A stretch of DNA of 11,331 nt from JBEBXQ01 sp040391535 (lineage in GTDB: Bacteria; Bacteroidota; Bacteroidia; Cytophagales; Spirosomataceae). Under the pieces are notes generated by a model. The model saw only the letters and a program-made list of their open reading frames with translations, was not told the DNA's origin and searched no databases. The DNA lies in contig JBEBXQ010000149.1 in the NCBI GenBank assembly GCA_040391535.1, positions 1 to 11,331 on the forward strand, read 5' to 3'. Position 1 is the first letter of the stretch; each line of letters starts with the position of its first letter. Shown here piece by piece: positions 1-8,265 of the stretch. Both the position numbers and the translations under genes were made by a program.

Positions 1-318
1 ATGGATTACTGGTCGCCGGAAAACCCGGATGCTTTCTTTCCAAGACCGATTATCTCAGGCGCGGGTGATATCACTTCTGTTCAGTCAAGATTTCTACAGA
101 ATGCGGCCTATATACGACTGAAACAACTTTCATTGGGATATACCATTCCGCAGGAACTTTCCAAAAGGATAGGCATAGAACGGATGAAGCTGTTCTTTAC
201 AGGTTCTAATCTGTGGACAGGGACTAAAATGATCCGCATTTCAGATCCTGAATTAACAGGCCCCAGCGCCTACCCTATGAGCAAATCACTGACGTTTGGT
301 GCCAATATTAATTTCTAA
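1..318 (+). CDS. SusC/RagA-family TonB-linked outer membrane transporter, C-terminal fragment
   Basis: This is the last ~105 residues of a SusC/RagA-type TonB-dependent outer membrane receptor. Full-length members are about 1000 residues, so the gene starts upstream of the window and the Met at position 1 is almost certainly internal. Visible family hallmarks are the segment AAYIRLKQLSLGYTIP, the strand MKLFFTGSNLWTGT, and a terminal strand SLTFGANINF ending in Phe, the usual signal for outer-membrane barrel assembly. SusC proteins form the energy-dependent pore that a SusD lipoprotein caps. The stop lies 11 bp before a susD homologue, the standard paired arrangement. The substrate cannot be deduced from this fragment, because the plug and N-terminal signalling domains are outside the window. 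Confidence 0.93.
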   Translation: MDYWSPENPDAFFPRPIISGAGDITSVQSRFLQNAAYIRLKQLSLGYTIPQELSKRIGIERMKLFFTGSNLWTGTKMIRISDPELTGPSAYPMSKSLTFGANINF

Positions 319-329
319 TCATCAAGAAA

Positions 330-1961
330 ATGAGACATATAGGTTTATTGATACTCACTTTGTCATTTACGGTCATGTCCTGTAATGACGAATTTCTGGA
401 AAGGTATCCGCTGGATAAGATCACCGATAACAGTTTCTGGAAAACAGGGGCCGATGTTGAAATGTACGCTAACCAGTTCTACCCGACACTTTTCGATGCA
501 CGTCTGGCGTGGTATTCACTTGACAATTTCAGTGATAATCAAACGCCCAGCAGCCGGAATACCTATACCTGGGGCGAATCTCCGGTACCCTCGGAAGGCG
601 GAGGATGGGCAAAAGCCGATTGGGCCAATATCCGAAGCTGCAACTATGCCCTGGAGAGAATAGCCGGGATGACGCCTGACGCAACACTTCCCGTCGCGGA
701 AGCCGAAATCAGATTCTTTAAGTCCTATTACTATTTTGAAAAGGTGAAAAAATTCGGAGATGTTCCCTGGCTTGATAAAAGTCTTTCCGTAGACTCCCCA
801 GAGCTTTCATTGCCCCGTGACAGCAGAAAAACGGTCATTGAGAATATGTTGAAAGATATTGATTTTGCCATCGCCAACTTACCGGAAACCTCAGGTGCCG
901 ACCGCATCACCAGATATGCGGCATTAGCTTTGAAGGTTGAGCTGTGCCTTTATGAAGGTACATTCAGAAAATACCATAATGTCATCGGTGACGATAACGC
1001 GCTGCTTCGGATGGCTGCGACAGCCGCAGAAGCCATCATCGGTTCGGGCCTGTTCAGCATTTATTCCACCGGCAATCCCGGTTCTGATTACTTTGACCTC
1101 TTTGTGCAATATGAGTTAAAAGGTAATCCTGAAGGCATTCTGGTACAGCGTTTCCTGACCAATAAAAGAATGCACAATAACGTCAGGCAGCTGGGTGAGC
1201 CCTATACCGGATATAACAAAGACTTTGTAGACTCCTATCTCTGTGCTGACGGGCTGCCGATTTCCTTAAGCCCGCTTTATAAAGGAGATGCCGTATTTGG
1301 TACCGAGTTTATCAACAGAGACCCGCGGATGGACCAGTCTGTTTACCAGGAAGAACGGCCGTACAGAATATTTGATACAGGTGTTGTCAATTACAAAACG
1401 ATGCCTGAGTTTGACAATAACTATTCTCCTACCAGTTATTATATCATTAAGGGATACAGTCCTTATGAAAGAGACCGTCTGCCCAGCACTTCCATTACCG
1501 ATGACTTTATTTACCGTTACGGCAAAATATTGTTGTCCTATGCCGAAGCGAAAGCTGAGCTGGGCGAATGTACCCAGGAAGTACTGGACAAGTCCTTAAA
1601 CCTGGTCAGGGACAGGGTGAAAATGCCTCACCTGAAAGCAGAAGTAGGTTTTACTGATCCGCAATGGCCCAAATGGGAAACCTCTGTATCACCCCTGCTG
1701 AATGAAATCAGAAGGGAAAGAAGGATTGAAACCTGCGCGGAAGGAAGCAGATGGGATGATCTCGTAAGATGGAAAGCCGGGAAACTGCTGGAAAACCCAA
1801 AGACTGTACAGGGAGCACGTGATCCCGCAACGGGGCAGTATCGTCAGATATATCCTGGATATGGCAACAGGGTCTGGAATGATAAGCTTTATCAGTATCC
1901 TATTCCTATACAGGAGCTGACCATTAATCCTCAGCTGACACAGAACCCGGGTTGGGAATAA
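330..1961 (+). CDS. SusD/RagB-family nutrient-binding outer membrane lipoprotein
   Basis: A complete 543-residue SusD/RagB homologue, within the usual length range. The N-terminus is a lipoprotein signal with lipobox VMSC, giving a lipidated Cys18 followed by acidic NDE, which suits display on the outer leaflet. An N-terminal TPR-like helical region (about 60-220) includes the family-typical stretch RYAALALKVELCLYEGTF. The C-terminal SusD domain contains YGKILLSYAEAKAELGE, IRRERRIETCAEGSRWDDLV, and the closing motif IPIQELTINPQLTQNPGW. SusD proteins bind ligand at the cell surface and lid the SusC pore. The gene sits 11 bp after susC and 27 bp before a ceramidase-like gene, so the three are probably co-transcribed. 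The leader has no Shine-Dalgarno sequence, as is normal in Bacteroidota. No glycan specificity can be read from the sequence. Confidence 0.96.
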   Translation: MRHIGLLILTLSFTVMSCNDEFLERYPLDKITDNSFWKTGADVEMYANQFYPTLFDARLAWYSLDNFSDNQTPSSRNTYTWGESPVPSEGGGWAKADWANIRSCNYALERIAGMTPDATLPVAEAEIRFFKSYYYFEKVKKFGDVPWLDKSLSVDSPELSLPRDSRKTVIENMLKDIDFAIANLPETSGADRITRYAALALKVELCLYEGTFRKYHNVIGDDNALLRMAATAAEAIIGSGLFSIYSTGNPGSDYFDLFVQYELKGNPEGILVQRFLTNKRMHNNVRQLGEPYTGYNKDFVDSYLCADGLPISLSPLYKGDAVFGTEFINRDPRMDQSVYQEERPYRIFDTGVVNYKTMPEFDNNYSPTSYYIIKGYSPYERDRLPSTSITDDFIYRYGKILLSYAEAKAELGECTQEVLDKSLNLVRDRVKMPHLKAEVGFTDPQWPKWETSVSPLLNEIRRERRIETCAEGSRWDDLVRWKAGKLLENPKTVQGARDPATGQYRQIYPGYGNRVWNDKLYQYPIPIQELTINPQLTQNPGWE

Positions 1962-1988
1962 AATTTATAATCAATTAAATATCAGATC

Positions 1989-3536
1989 ATGATGGTAAAA
2001 AACAGATTGAAATACCTATGGATATTGTTACTGACCGGCTTCATGACGGCATCTGTTCATCAGGTGCAGTCTCAGGCGGCTTCGCCCCGTATCTTCAAAG
2101 CAGGTTTTGCTGAAATGGATATCACTCCTGATATCGGCATGCAACAGCCGGGCAACTATGGAAAAAGCTACCACACTACTTTCCATGACCAGTGCAAAGC
2201 CAGGGCCGTCGTTTTTGATGACGGGAATAAAAGAGTAGTACTGGTAGGCCTCGACTTATTATTTATCACCCGGCATCTGGTGAAGGAGATCCGGGAAGAA
2301 ATCCAGAAACGATGTGGTATAGAGCCACAGAATATCATGATCGGTGCTTCGCATTCTCACTCCTCCGGCCCTATTGCCATGAGTGAACCCGGTGATTTTG
2401 ACCATGCTTCTGATCTTATTAAAGATCTGGCAGAAAACCAGACCATCACCTCTGAACCGGGTTTTACCCAGTATTTAAAAGAACAGACCGTAATGGCTGT
2501 TGTCAGGGCGGATATTACCAAAAAAGATGCCAAACTGGCTGTGGGCAGCGGGCATGAGGACAAAGTATCCTTTAACCGTCGCCTGAGGATGAAAAATGGT
2601 CTTTCCTATTCTCATCCGGGGGTAGGTAATCCTGACATAAAGGAATATGCCGGGCCTATTGATCCGGAAGTAGGGACGGTGGGTGTATGGGACCTGAATG
2701 ATAATCTGCTGGGAATGGTGGTCAATTTCTCCTGTCATGCGACGACCAACCCGGGTGGTATTTCGGCCAACTGGATTGGCACAATGGAAAAAACCCTAAG
2801 GGGCGCGAGTGGCAATGCTGCGCTGCCTGTCGTCTTCATGCAGGGAGCCTGCGGTGATATTACACAGGTAGATAATCTGGCAAAACATCAGAACCCTGCC
2901 CCGGCAGAATGGAATGAGATCGTAGGCGGGCGAGTGGGCGCGGAAGCTTATAAAACGCTTTTATTGATCCGCAGGGGTGCCAGCAGTGATATTACCCTTG
3001 ATTCACGACAAAAAGTATGGAACATCAAACGACGCATACCCACACCGGAAAAAGTAAAAAAAGCGTATGAACTGGTCGCGATGGGCCCCGAAAAAGCCGG
3101 AACTGTCGAATGGACATTTGCAAAGGAAACCGTACTGCTGGACGCGCTGATTAGCATAAGGCCTGAAGCAGAAGTGGAAGTACAGGCGATTCAGGTGGGA
3201 CCTATGGTTTTTGTATCAGACCCGGCAGAATATTTTGTCCAGTTTGGCCTTGATATCAAAAAAGGCAGTAAGTTCCCTTTCACATTTGTGGTGGAGCTGG
3301 CTAACGGATGCGTCGGCTATGTTCCGACAGAAGAAGCCCTGAGTGCCAGCGGAGGCGGATATGAAACCCGGCTGACCTCCTATTCGAATCTCGAAGTATC
3401 AGCCGGCAGGCAGTTTGCCGATGTGGGTATTGAGCTGGCCAATCAAATGAAACCCGGAGCTGTTCCGCTTCCTCCTCCGCCACCGCCGTTTAAAGCACCA
3501 TGGAGTTACGGAAATCTTCCACCCGAACTGAAATAA
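1989..3536 (+). CDS. Exported neutral/alkaline ceramidase N-terminal-domain protein, paralogue 1
   Basis: A 515-residue protein with a Sec signal peptide: basic MMVKNRLK, a hydrophobic core, and likely cleavage after SQA at residue 30. The body matches the neutral/alkaline ceramidase N-terminal-domain family. Recognisable pieces are AGFAEMDITPDIG (38-50), GASHSHSSGP (119-128), FNRR (195-198), VNFSCHATTNPGG (245-257), GACGDIT (286-292), DPAEYF (411-416) and GYVPTEEA (443-450). By comparison with Pseudomonas aeruginosa ceramidase, His122, His250, Glu414 and Tyr444 would hold zinc. Thr292 occupies the place of the catalytic Ser274. Classical neutral ceramidases are about 650-750 residues with an extra C-terminal domain that is absent here; instead there is a proline-rich tail (493-500). 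It is therefore best described as a periplasmic or secreted metal-dependent amidase/hydrolase-fold protein of unknown substrate. Two adjacent ATGs make the exact start uncertain by one codon. Confidence 0.9.
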   Translation: MMVKNRLKYLWILLLTGFMTASVHQVQSQAASPRIFKAGFAEMDITPDIGMQQPGNYGKSYHTTFHDQCKARAVVFDDGNKRVVLVGLDLLFITRHLVKEIREEIQKRCGIEPQNIMIGASHSHSSGPIAMSEPGDFDHASDLIKDLAENQTITSEPGFTQYLKEQTVMAVVRADITKKDAKLAVGSGHEDKVSFNRRLRMKNGLSYSHPGVGNPDIKEYAGPIDPEVGTVGVWDLNDNLLGMVVNFSCHATTNPGGISANWIGTMEKTLRGASGNAALPVVFMQGACGDITQVDNLAKHQNPAPAEWNEIVGGRVGAEAYKTLLLIRRGASSDITLDSRQKVWNIKRRIPTPEKVKKAYELVAMGPEKAGTVEWTFAKETVLLDALISIRPEAEVEVQAIQVGPMVFVSDPAEYFVQFGLDIKKGSKFPFTFVVELANGCVGYVPTEEALSASGGGYETRLTSYSNLEVSAGRQFADVGIELANQMKPGAVPLPPPPPPFKAPWSYGNLPPELK

Positions 3537-3548
3537 TCCTTATCTGAT

Positions 3549-3583
3549 CCTGGTGCTGATCGTAAAGTTCCGACAGCACCAGG
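3549..3583 (+). terminator. Hairpin after ceramidase-like gene 1
   Basis: CCTGGTGCTG (3549-3558) and CAGCACCAGG (3574-3583) are perfect 10-bp complements. Inside them TCG/CGA adds three more pairs after one bulged A, leaving an 8-nt loop. The structure begins 13 bp after the stop codon of the first ceramidase-like gene. No T-tract follows (TCTGATTC), so it may be a weak or Rho-assisted terminator, or a 3'-end stabilising element that lowers expression of downstream genes, rather than a full stop. Confidence 0.5.
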
Positions 3584-3727
3584 TCTGATTCAAAGTTGCT
3601 CAGACAAGTCTGTGCAGTATATGACCATAAGGTGCAGAAAAAGAGATTAGAAAAGTGAGTTTTATATCTCTTTAAAACAGAAATCAATACCGGTATCGCT
3701 TAATCACTACTACGAAATCCTTGTCAG

Positions 3728-5176
3728 ATGTTTTTTTCAAAAGTCATCTCAGCTTTTATTCCGGCCGTGCTCATCAGTATATGGTTAAGCCTGTCCGGCC
3801 ATTTGGTCGTTGCCCGGTCACCTGCAATGCATGTAGGGCTTTCCCGGATTGAAATTACACCTCCACAGGCTAACTATCCTCATTACAGAGGAACAAGTAC
3901 CGGAACAGATGATCCGCTGTATGTCAAAGCCATTGTTTTCAATAGTGGTGAGACGCAATCGGCATTAGTGATCTGTGATCTGCTATGGATATCCCGAAAC
4001 CTGTCGTCTGCCGTCAGGATGAAGGCTGCAGCATTAACCGGTATTCCATTTACAAATATTATTATTTCCGCGACACATTCACATACCACACCGGCCTATG
4101 ATGAAAACATCAGGGCCCTGAATGAGGAAAACCGTAAACCGCAGGATTATAACGGTAATCCGGATGATTACCAGGCCTGGCTGGCAGACCGGATCGTTCA
4201 ATCCATAGATGAAGCTCATCAAACAGCCGTACCGGTTACGATAAAATCAGGTGCGGCAACAGTGGAAAAAATCGCCTTTAACCGGCGTTTCCTATTGAAT
4301 AACGGCAAAGCGGTAATGAATCCGGGGGTGGGGAATGCTGCCGCGATCCAGTCGGCCGGTCCTACCGACCCGGAACTTGGTATGGTATTGTTTGAAAGGA
4401 AGTCCGACAAGAAGATGATCGGTTCTCTGAGCAATTTTGCCGTCCATTCGGATACCTACGGCGGTACACAGTTCAGTGCGGACTATCCCGGTGTCATTGC
4501 AAGAGCACTTCAGAAAGAATACGGTGAACATTTTATCTCTGTTTTCGCATTGGGAGCCTGCGGAAACCTTAATCATGTTGATGTTAAAAATCCTGACAAC
4601 AAATTAACCACCGCCAGAATCGGAGAAACACTCGCTGAAAAATTCATCTCAGGCGTTCCTTCCCTTTCACCGGCAGCAGGACCCTTCCGGAGTGGCCACC
4701 GTTTTGTGTATTTACCCTTACAGCACTATACGGCTGAAGAACTCGGCTTCGCTGACAACAAAATTCAGTCTTTATACCCTGACACTCCGTTTCTGACCAA
4801 AAGAAGGCGACTGAAAATCAAATCGCTGGAAAGTATGCGACAGACAGAGGCTGTTCCCCCATCTATCGGAACCGAACCCTGGCATATTCCACTTGAAGTA
4901 CAGGTATTCGGCCTGGGAAAAGATCTGGCCATTGTAGGCCTGCCTGGTGAACTCTTTGTCGAGCTGGGACTCGAAGTCAAAAAAAGATCCCCGTTTAAGA
5001 ACACTGTTTTCATCGAACTGACACATAGCCATATTGCCTATGTGCCTACCAAAGAGGCTTTCAGACAGGGAAGCTATGAGACAATCAACTCCAGATTGCA
5101 GCCAGGAGGCGGAGAAGCACTGGCAGAAGCAGCACTGAATATGTTAAATCAATTATACACTGAGATAAATAAATAG
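3728..5176 (+). CDS. Exported neutral/alkaline ceramidase N-terminal-domain protein, paralogue 2
   Basis: A 482-residue paralogue of the preceding gene, with an N-terminal signal sequence (hydrophobic residues 5-28, possible cleavage near VVA at 27-29). It shares the family landmarks in order: LSRIEITPP (38-46), ATHSHTTP (115-122), FNRR (184-187), PGVGN (199-203), NFAVHSDTYGG (237-247), GACGNLN (276-282), GLPGELF (404-410) and AYVPTKEAF (437-445). Inferred zinc ligands are His117, His240, Glu408 and Tyr438. The residue aligned with the ceramidase nucleophile is Asn282. An unusual THSH (432-435) lies just before the zinc Tyr. It lacks the proline-rich tail of its neighbour and the C-terminal domain of true ceramidases. 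It is separated from paralogue 1 by 191 bp with a hairpin, and lies 42 bp upstream of the cytochrome gene, with which it is probably co-transcribed. The divergence points to an old duplication or separate recruitment, with possible division of labour. Confidence 0.9.
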   Translation: MFFSKVISAFIPAVLISIWLSLSGHLVVARSPAMHVGLSRIEITPPQANYPHYRGTSTGTDDPLYVKAIVFNSGETQSALVICDLLWISRNLSSAVRMKAAALTGIPFTNIIISATHSHTTPAYDENIRALNEENRKPQDYNGNPDDYQAWLADRIVQSIDEAHQTAVPVTIKSGAATVEKIAFNRRFLLNNGKAVMNPGVGNAAAIQSAGPTDPELGMVLFERKSDKKMIGSLSNFAVHSDTYGGTQFSADYPGVIARALQKEYGEHFISVFALGACGNLNHVDVKNPDNKLTTARIGETLAEKFISGVPSLSPAAGPFRSGHRFVYLPLQHYTAEELGFADNKIQSLYPDTPFLTKRRRLKIKSLESMRQTEAVPPSIGTEPWHIPLEVQVFGLGKDLAIVGLPGELFVELGLEVKKRSPFKNTVFIELTHSHIAYVPTKEAFRQGSYETINSRLQPGGGEALAEAALNMLNQLYTEINK

Positions 5177-5179
5177 CAA

Positions 5180-5193
5180 CAGGTAAAAACCTG
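5180..5193 (+). other. Small intercistronic hairpin
   Basis: CAGGT (5180-5184), loop AAAA, ACCTG (5189-5193): a perfect 5-bp stem with a tetraloop, starting 4 bp after the TAG stop of ceramidase-like gene 2 and ending 26 bp before the next start codon. It has no T-tract and is short. It could be a processing or stability element between two co-transcribed genes, or chance. Confidence 0.35.
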
Positions 5194-5218
5194 CCCGGTT
5201 AAATTCAATTCATAAAAA

Positions 5219-8182
5219 ATGAAAAATTATTTTTTCCATATTGCACTGACGGTCTTTCTGATTTCTCTTATTTCGGTAAACAGACCCCATCCTTCCAAAA
5301 TCATTTCAGACCGGGTAACAGCCGATTCCACACGGCTCAAAGCCGCATTACAGAGTTTCCGGCTGGAAGAAGGTCTTTCCATTGAGCTCATTGCCGCCGA
5401 ACCGCTGGTCATTGATCCGGTCGCCTTTGCTTTTGATGAAAAAAATCAGCTGTTTGTAGCTGAAGACCGTGGTTATCCTGATCCGATTGACGGTTCAATG
5501 GCACCCACTATCGGACGCATTGCCTTATTAAAAGATACGGATCAGGATGGCAAATTCGATACACGTACTGAATTTGTTACAGGGCTGAGCTACCCTAATG
5601 GCATTCTGCCATGGAAAGGAGGCATATTTGTCACCTGTGCCCCGCATATTTATTATTTCAAAGATACCAATAATGATGGCATAGCCGATATCAAAGAGAT
5701 TGTACTGACCGGTTTCAACTCCGACAAAACCGCTCAGATCCGTGTCAGTCACCCGACACTCGGACTGGATGGCTGGATTTATGTTACCAGCGGTCTGAAC
5801 AGTGGAAAAATAACTTCTCCCAAATATCCGGAGCGGGCACCGGTTTCCTTTACCACGGCCGACGGCCGGTTTAATCCGGAAACATTTGAATTCCAGCCCA
5901 CCGGCGGACGAAGCCAGTTTGGGCTTGCTTTTGATTCATTTGGCAGAAGGTTCGGCACTTCTAACCGTCATCCGGTGATGCAAATGATGATTGAACCCTG
6001 GCAGTTACAAAGAAACACAGCCCTTCAGTTTACCGAAACCTATCAGAATGTATCCGCAGTGGAGGCCAACGCGAAGGTATTCCCGGTCAGCGGGGCTGTC
6101 ACAACCGCCGAATTTATCCCCAGCTTAATGGGTAAGGGCCATACCGGAACCTTTACCTCTGCCTGCGGACTGCTGATTTATAACGGAGATGGCCTGACAA
6201 ATGGCCATAAAGGAAACGCATTCATCTGCGAACCGGCACAAAATCTTGTCCAGCGCCAGATCATGCAACCCAAAGGGGTTGGATTCACCTCCACACTGCC
6301 TTATGAGAATAAAGAATTTCTGGCATCAACTGACGAATGGTTCCGCCCGGTATTTCTGCAACACGGACCGGACGGCGCGCTTTACCTTGCCGATATGTAC
6401 CGGAAAGTTATTGATCATCCGGCTTATGTACCTGAGGAATCAAGGCATCTGCTGGATTTTGAAAGCGGGAAAGCTGACGGACGTATCTACCGCATTTCCG
6501 AAACCAACCCCAGCCGGTCTTCTACCTCCCCGCTTACCTTCCATACGAATGACGATTTAGCCGCCGCCCTGCAGTCAGGCAATGAATGGAACCGGCAAAC
6601 TGCTTTCCGGAAAATACTGGAGTCAAAAGATCAGAAGATGGTTTCCCTGCTGACCAGCCTGCTCCGTGAGGCTCCGTTAGCCGAAACCCGTACAGACGCA
6701 CTCTGGTTATTGCATCATCTGAATGCACTGGATCACTCTATCCTTCAAAACGCCTTAACAGATAACAGCCCTGAAATAAGGGAACAGGTCGTCAGAATCT
6801 GTGGATTGCTTCCGGAAAATCACACTTCTACAACCGCTCTTTTAATCAAAGCTGCTGAAGACAAAAGTGTCAAGGTACAATATTACGCGGCACTCGCTCT
6901 GGGCAACCATCCTGACCAACCCTCTGTGAATGCACTGGCAAAGATTGCGGGACAAAACGGAGACGACACCTGGATACGAAACGCGGTCATGAGTGGTATA
7001 GGCAATAAGCTTCCTGAATTTCTGAAAGCTTTTCAGGGACAGAAAACCAATAAGGCGATGGCCAATGCTATGGTCATGCAGGATTTAGGCCAGCTTTTCG
7101 GAAACGCCGCACCTGTGGAAGACTGCCGTCAGCTGATGGTGAATACGCTGAGTAACAAAGGGAATTACAACTGGCGCTCCTCCACCCTTTTGGGCCTTGC
7201 CGAAGGGATATCCAAGCGTAGTGAATTCAGGGGGAGCGATCTTTCACCCCTACTGTACCTGGCTGGCGGACAGGAAAAACAATTAAACGACTTTATGAAA
7301 GAAGTCAGCAACCGGGCATTATCAACCCGGCTTTCTGTAAATGAAAGAAAAAATGCCGTCGCCCTGCTGGGTTACCATCAGTTTGATCAGGTTAAACAGA
7401 CACTGGCGGCCCTGATGGACAATCAGCAGGCAGCTGACCTTCAGGTTGAAGCCGTCATGGCACTGAAACGCCTGAATGCTTCCGAAGGGGCCGCTATTCT
7501 TACTTCCGGAAAAATATGGCCTGGTTATACGCCAAGGGTAAAAAATGCAGTTATTGCCTCCCTTGTATCCAATAATAACTTTATACAGGTCCTTTTTAAC
7601 GCGATTGAAAAAGGAACCATTCAGCCTGCTGAAATCAGCTCAACTGACCGCAACCGCCTTCTCAAGCATAAAGAACAGGTTATTGCAGACAAAGCGGCCA
7701 CCTATTTCAGTGCACTGGAATCGGGCGGACGAATGAAAGTCTATCAGGATTTCAAAGGCCTGTTAAAGAATCCGGCGGTGGCGGCTAACGGAAAAGAGGT
7801 ATTCACCAGTTACTGCTCTGCCTGTCATTCTTATTCACCCGTAAAAGGAGGAAACGCAGGCCCTGACCTCAGCGGGATCAGAAATCAACCGGCAGAAGCT
7901 ATTTTGCTGCACATTATTGTTCCCAATTATGAAGTATACCCCGCTTATCAGACCATTAATATTGAAACCAATGACGGCAATACGGTTTCGGGCTGGCTGT
8001 TAGCAGAAACCGACAATTCAATCACGCTGAGAACCGCGTTTTCAACGGAAGCCTCCGTTCTGAGGAAAAATATTAAACAGCTTTCGAACCCCGGAATTTC
8101 CTTAATGCCCGACGGACTGGAGCAAGCCATGAGTAAGCAGGATCTGCTTGACCTGATCGCATTTCTGAAAGGTGCACAATAA
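5219..8182 (+). CDS. PVC-type heme-binding protein: dehydrogenase-like propeller, HEAT-like repeats and cytochrome c domain
   Basis: A 987-residue exported protein with a hydrophobic N-terminal signal or anchor (about 4-20) and no lipobox. Residues 45-420 resemble the membrane-bound dehydrogenase / L-sorbosone dehydrogenase-like propeller seen in Planctomycetes and Bacteroidota (TIGR02604-type). This part carries two calcium-loop-like motifs, DTDQDGKFD (106-114) and DTNNDGIADIKE (149-160), and DGALYLADMYRKVIDHP late in the propeller. About 440-840 is helical with HEAT/armadillo-like repeats. The C-terminus is a TIGR02603-type cytochrome domain: heme motif CSACH (866-870) and probable distal ligand Met963 in SLMPDGL. 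Likely role: periplasmic electron transfer, perhaps coupled to oxidation of a sugar-like substrate in the propeller. The catalytic activity of this architecture is largely undefined. The gene lies 42 bp after ceramidase-like gene 2. The GMC dehydrogenase at the other end of the window could be an electron partner, but nothing in the sequence shows it. Confidence 0.92.
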   Translation: MKNYFFHIALTVFLISLISVNRPHPSKIISDRVTADSTRLKAALQSFRLEEGLSIELIAAEPLVIDPVAFAFDEKNQLFVAEDRGYPDPIDGSMAPTIGRIALLKDTDQDGKFDTRTEFVTGLSYPNGILPWKGGIFVTCAPHIYYFKDTNNDGIADIKEIVLTGFNSDKTAQIRVSHPTLGLDGWIYVTSGLNSGKITSPKYPERAPVSFTTADGRFNPETFEFQPTGGRSQFGLAFDSFGRRFGTSNRHPVMQMMIEPWQLQRNTALQFTETYQNVSAVEANAKVFPVSGAVTTAEFIPSLMGKGHTGTFTSACGLLIYNGDGLTNGHKGNAFICEPAQNLVQRQIMQPKGVGFTSTLPYENKEFLASTDEWFRPVFLQHGPDGALYLADMYRKVIDHPAYVPEESRHLLDFESGKADGRIYRISETNPSRSSTSPLTFHTNDDLAAALQSGNEWNRQTAFRKILESKDQKMVSLLTSLLREAPLAETRTDALWLLHHLNALDHSILQNALTDNSPEIREQVVRICGLLPENHTSTTALLIKAAEDKSVKVQYYAALALGNHPDQPSVNALAKIAGQNGDDTWIRNAVMSGIGNKLPEFLKAFQGQKTNKAMANAMVMQDLGQLFGNAAPVEDCRQLMVNTLSNKGNYNWRSSTLLGLAEGISKRSEFRGSDLSPLLYLAGGQEKQLNDFMKEVSNRALSTRLSVNERKNAVALLGYHQFDQVKQTLAALMDNQQAADLQVEAVMALKRLNASEGAAILTSGKIWPGYTPRVKNAVIASLVSNNNFIQVLFNAIEKGTIQPAEISSTDRNRLLKHKEQVIADKAATYFSALESGGRMKVYQDFKGLLKNPAVAANGKEVFTSYCSACHSYSPVKGGNAGPDLSGIRNQPAEAILLHIIVPNYEVYPAYQTINIETNDGNTVSGWLLAETDNSITLRTAFSTEASVLRKNIKQLSNPGISLMPDGLEQAMSKQDLLDLIAFLKGAQ

Positions 8183-8233
8183 ACACAGCTGACATTAATA
8201 CCCGCAGAGTACTATTTCTTAACAACAATTCAA

Positions 8234-8265
8234 GCTCCCTGTCAAACTATTAACCGGCAGGGAGT
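8234..8265 (+). terminator. Terminator-like hairpin after the cytochrome gene
   Basis: CTCCCTG (8235-8241) and CAGGGAG (8258-8264) form a perfect 7-bp GC-rich stem, extended by one G-T wobble at 8234/8265, with a 16-nt loop. It lies 52 bp after the TAA of the large cytochrome gene. The following bases (TTATCTCTG) are only weakly T-rich, so it is a moderate candidate for the end of the upstream operon. Confidence 0.5.

Noticed and set aside
1989..3536. Naming the first paralogue a functional neutral ceramidase
   Set aside because: The nucleophile serine position holds Thr and the C-terminal domain is missing, so only family membership is supported.
3601..3727. A Bacteroidota-type promoter in front of ceramidase-like gene 2
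   Set aside because: The best candidate (TTG near 3595, then TATATGAC after 19 bp) matches the -7 consensus too poorly to call.
6201..6560. 119-codon frame within the cytochrome gene on the same strand
   Set aside because: It lies inside the conserved propeller-coding region in another frame and has no recognisable features.
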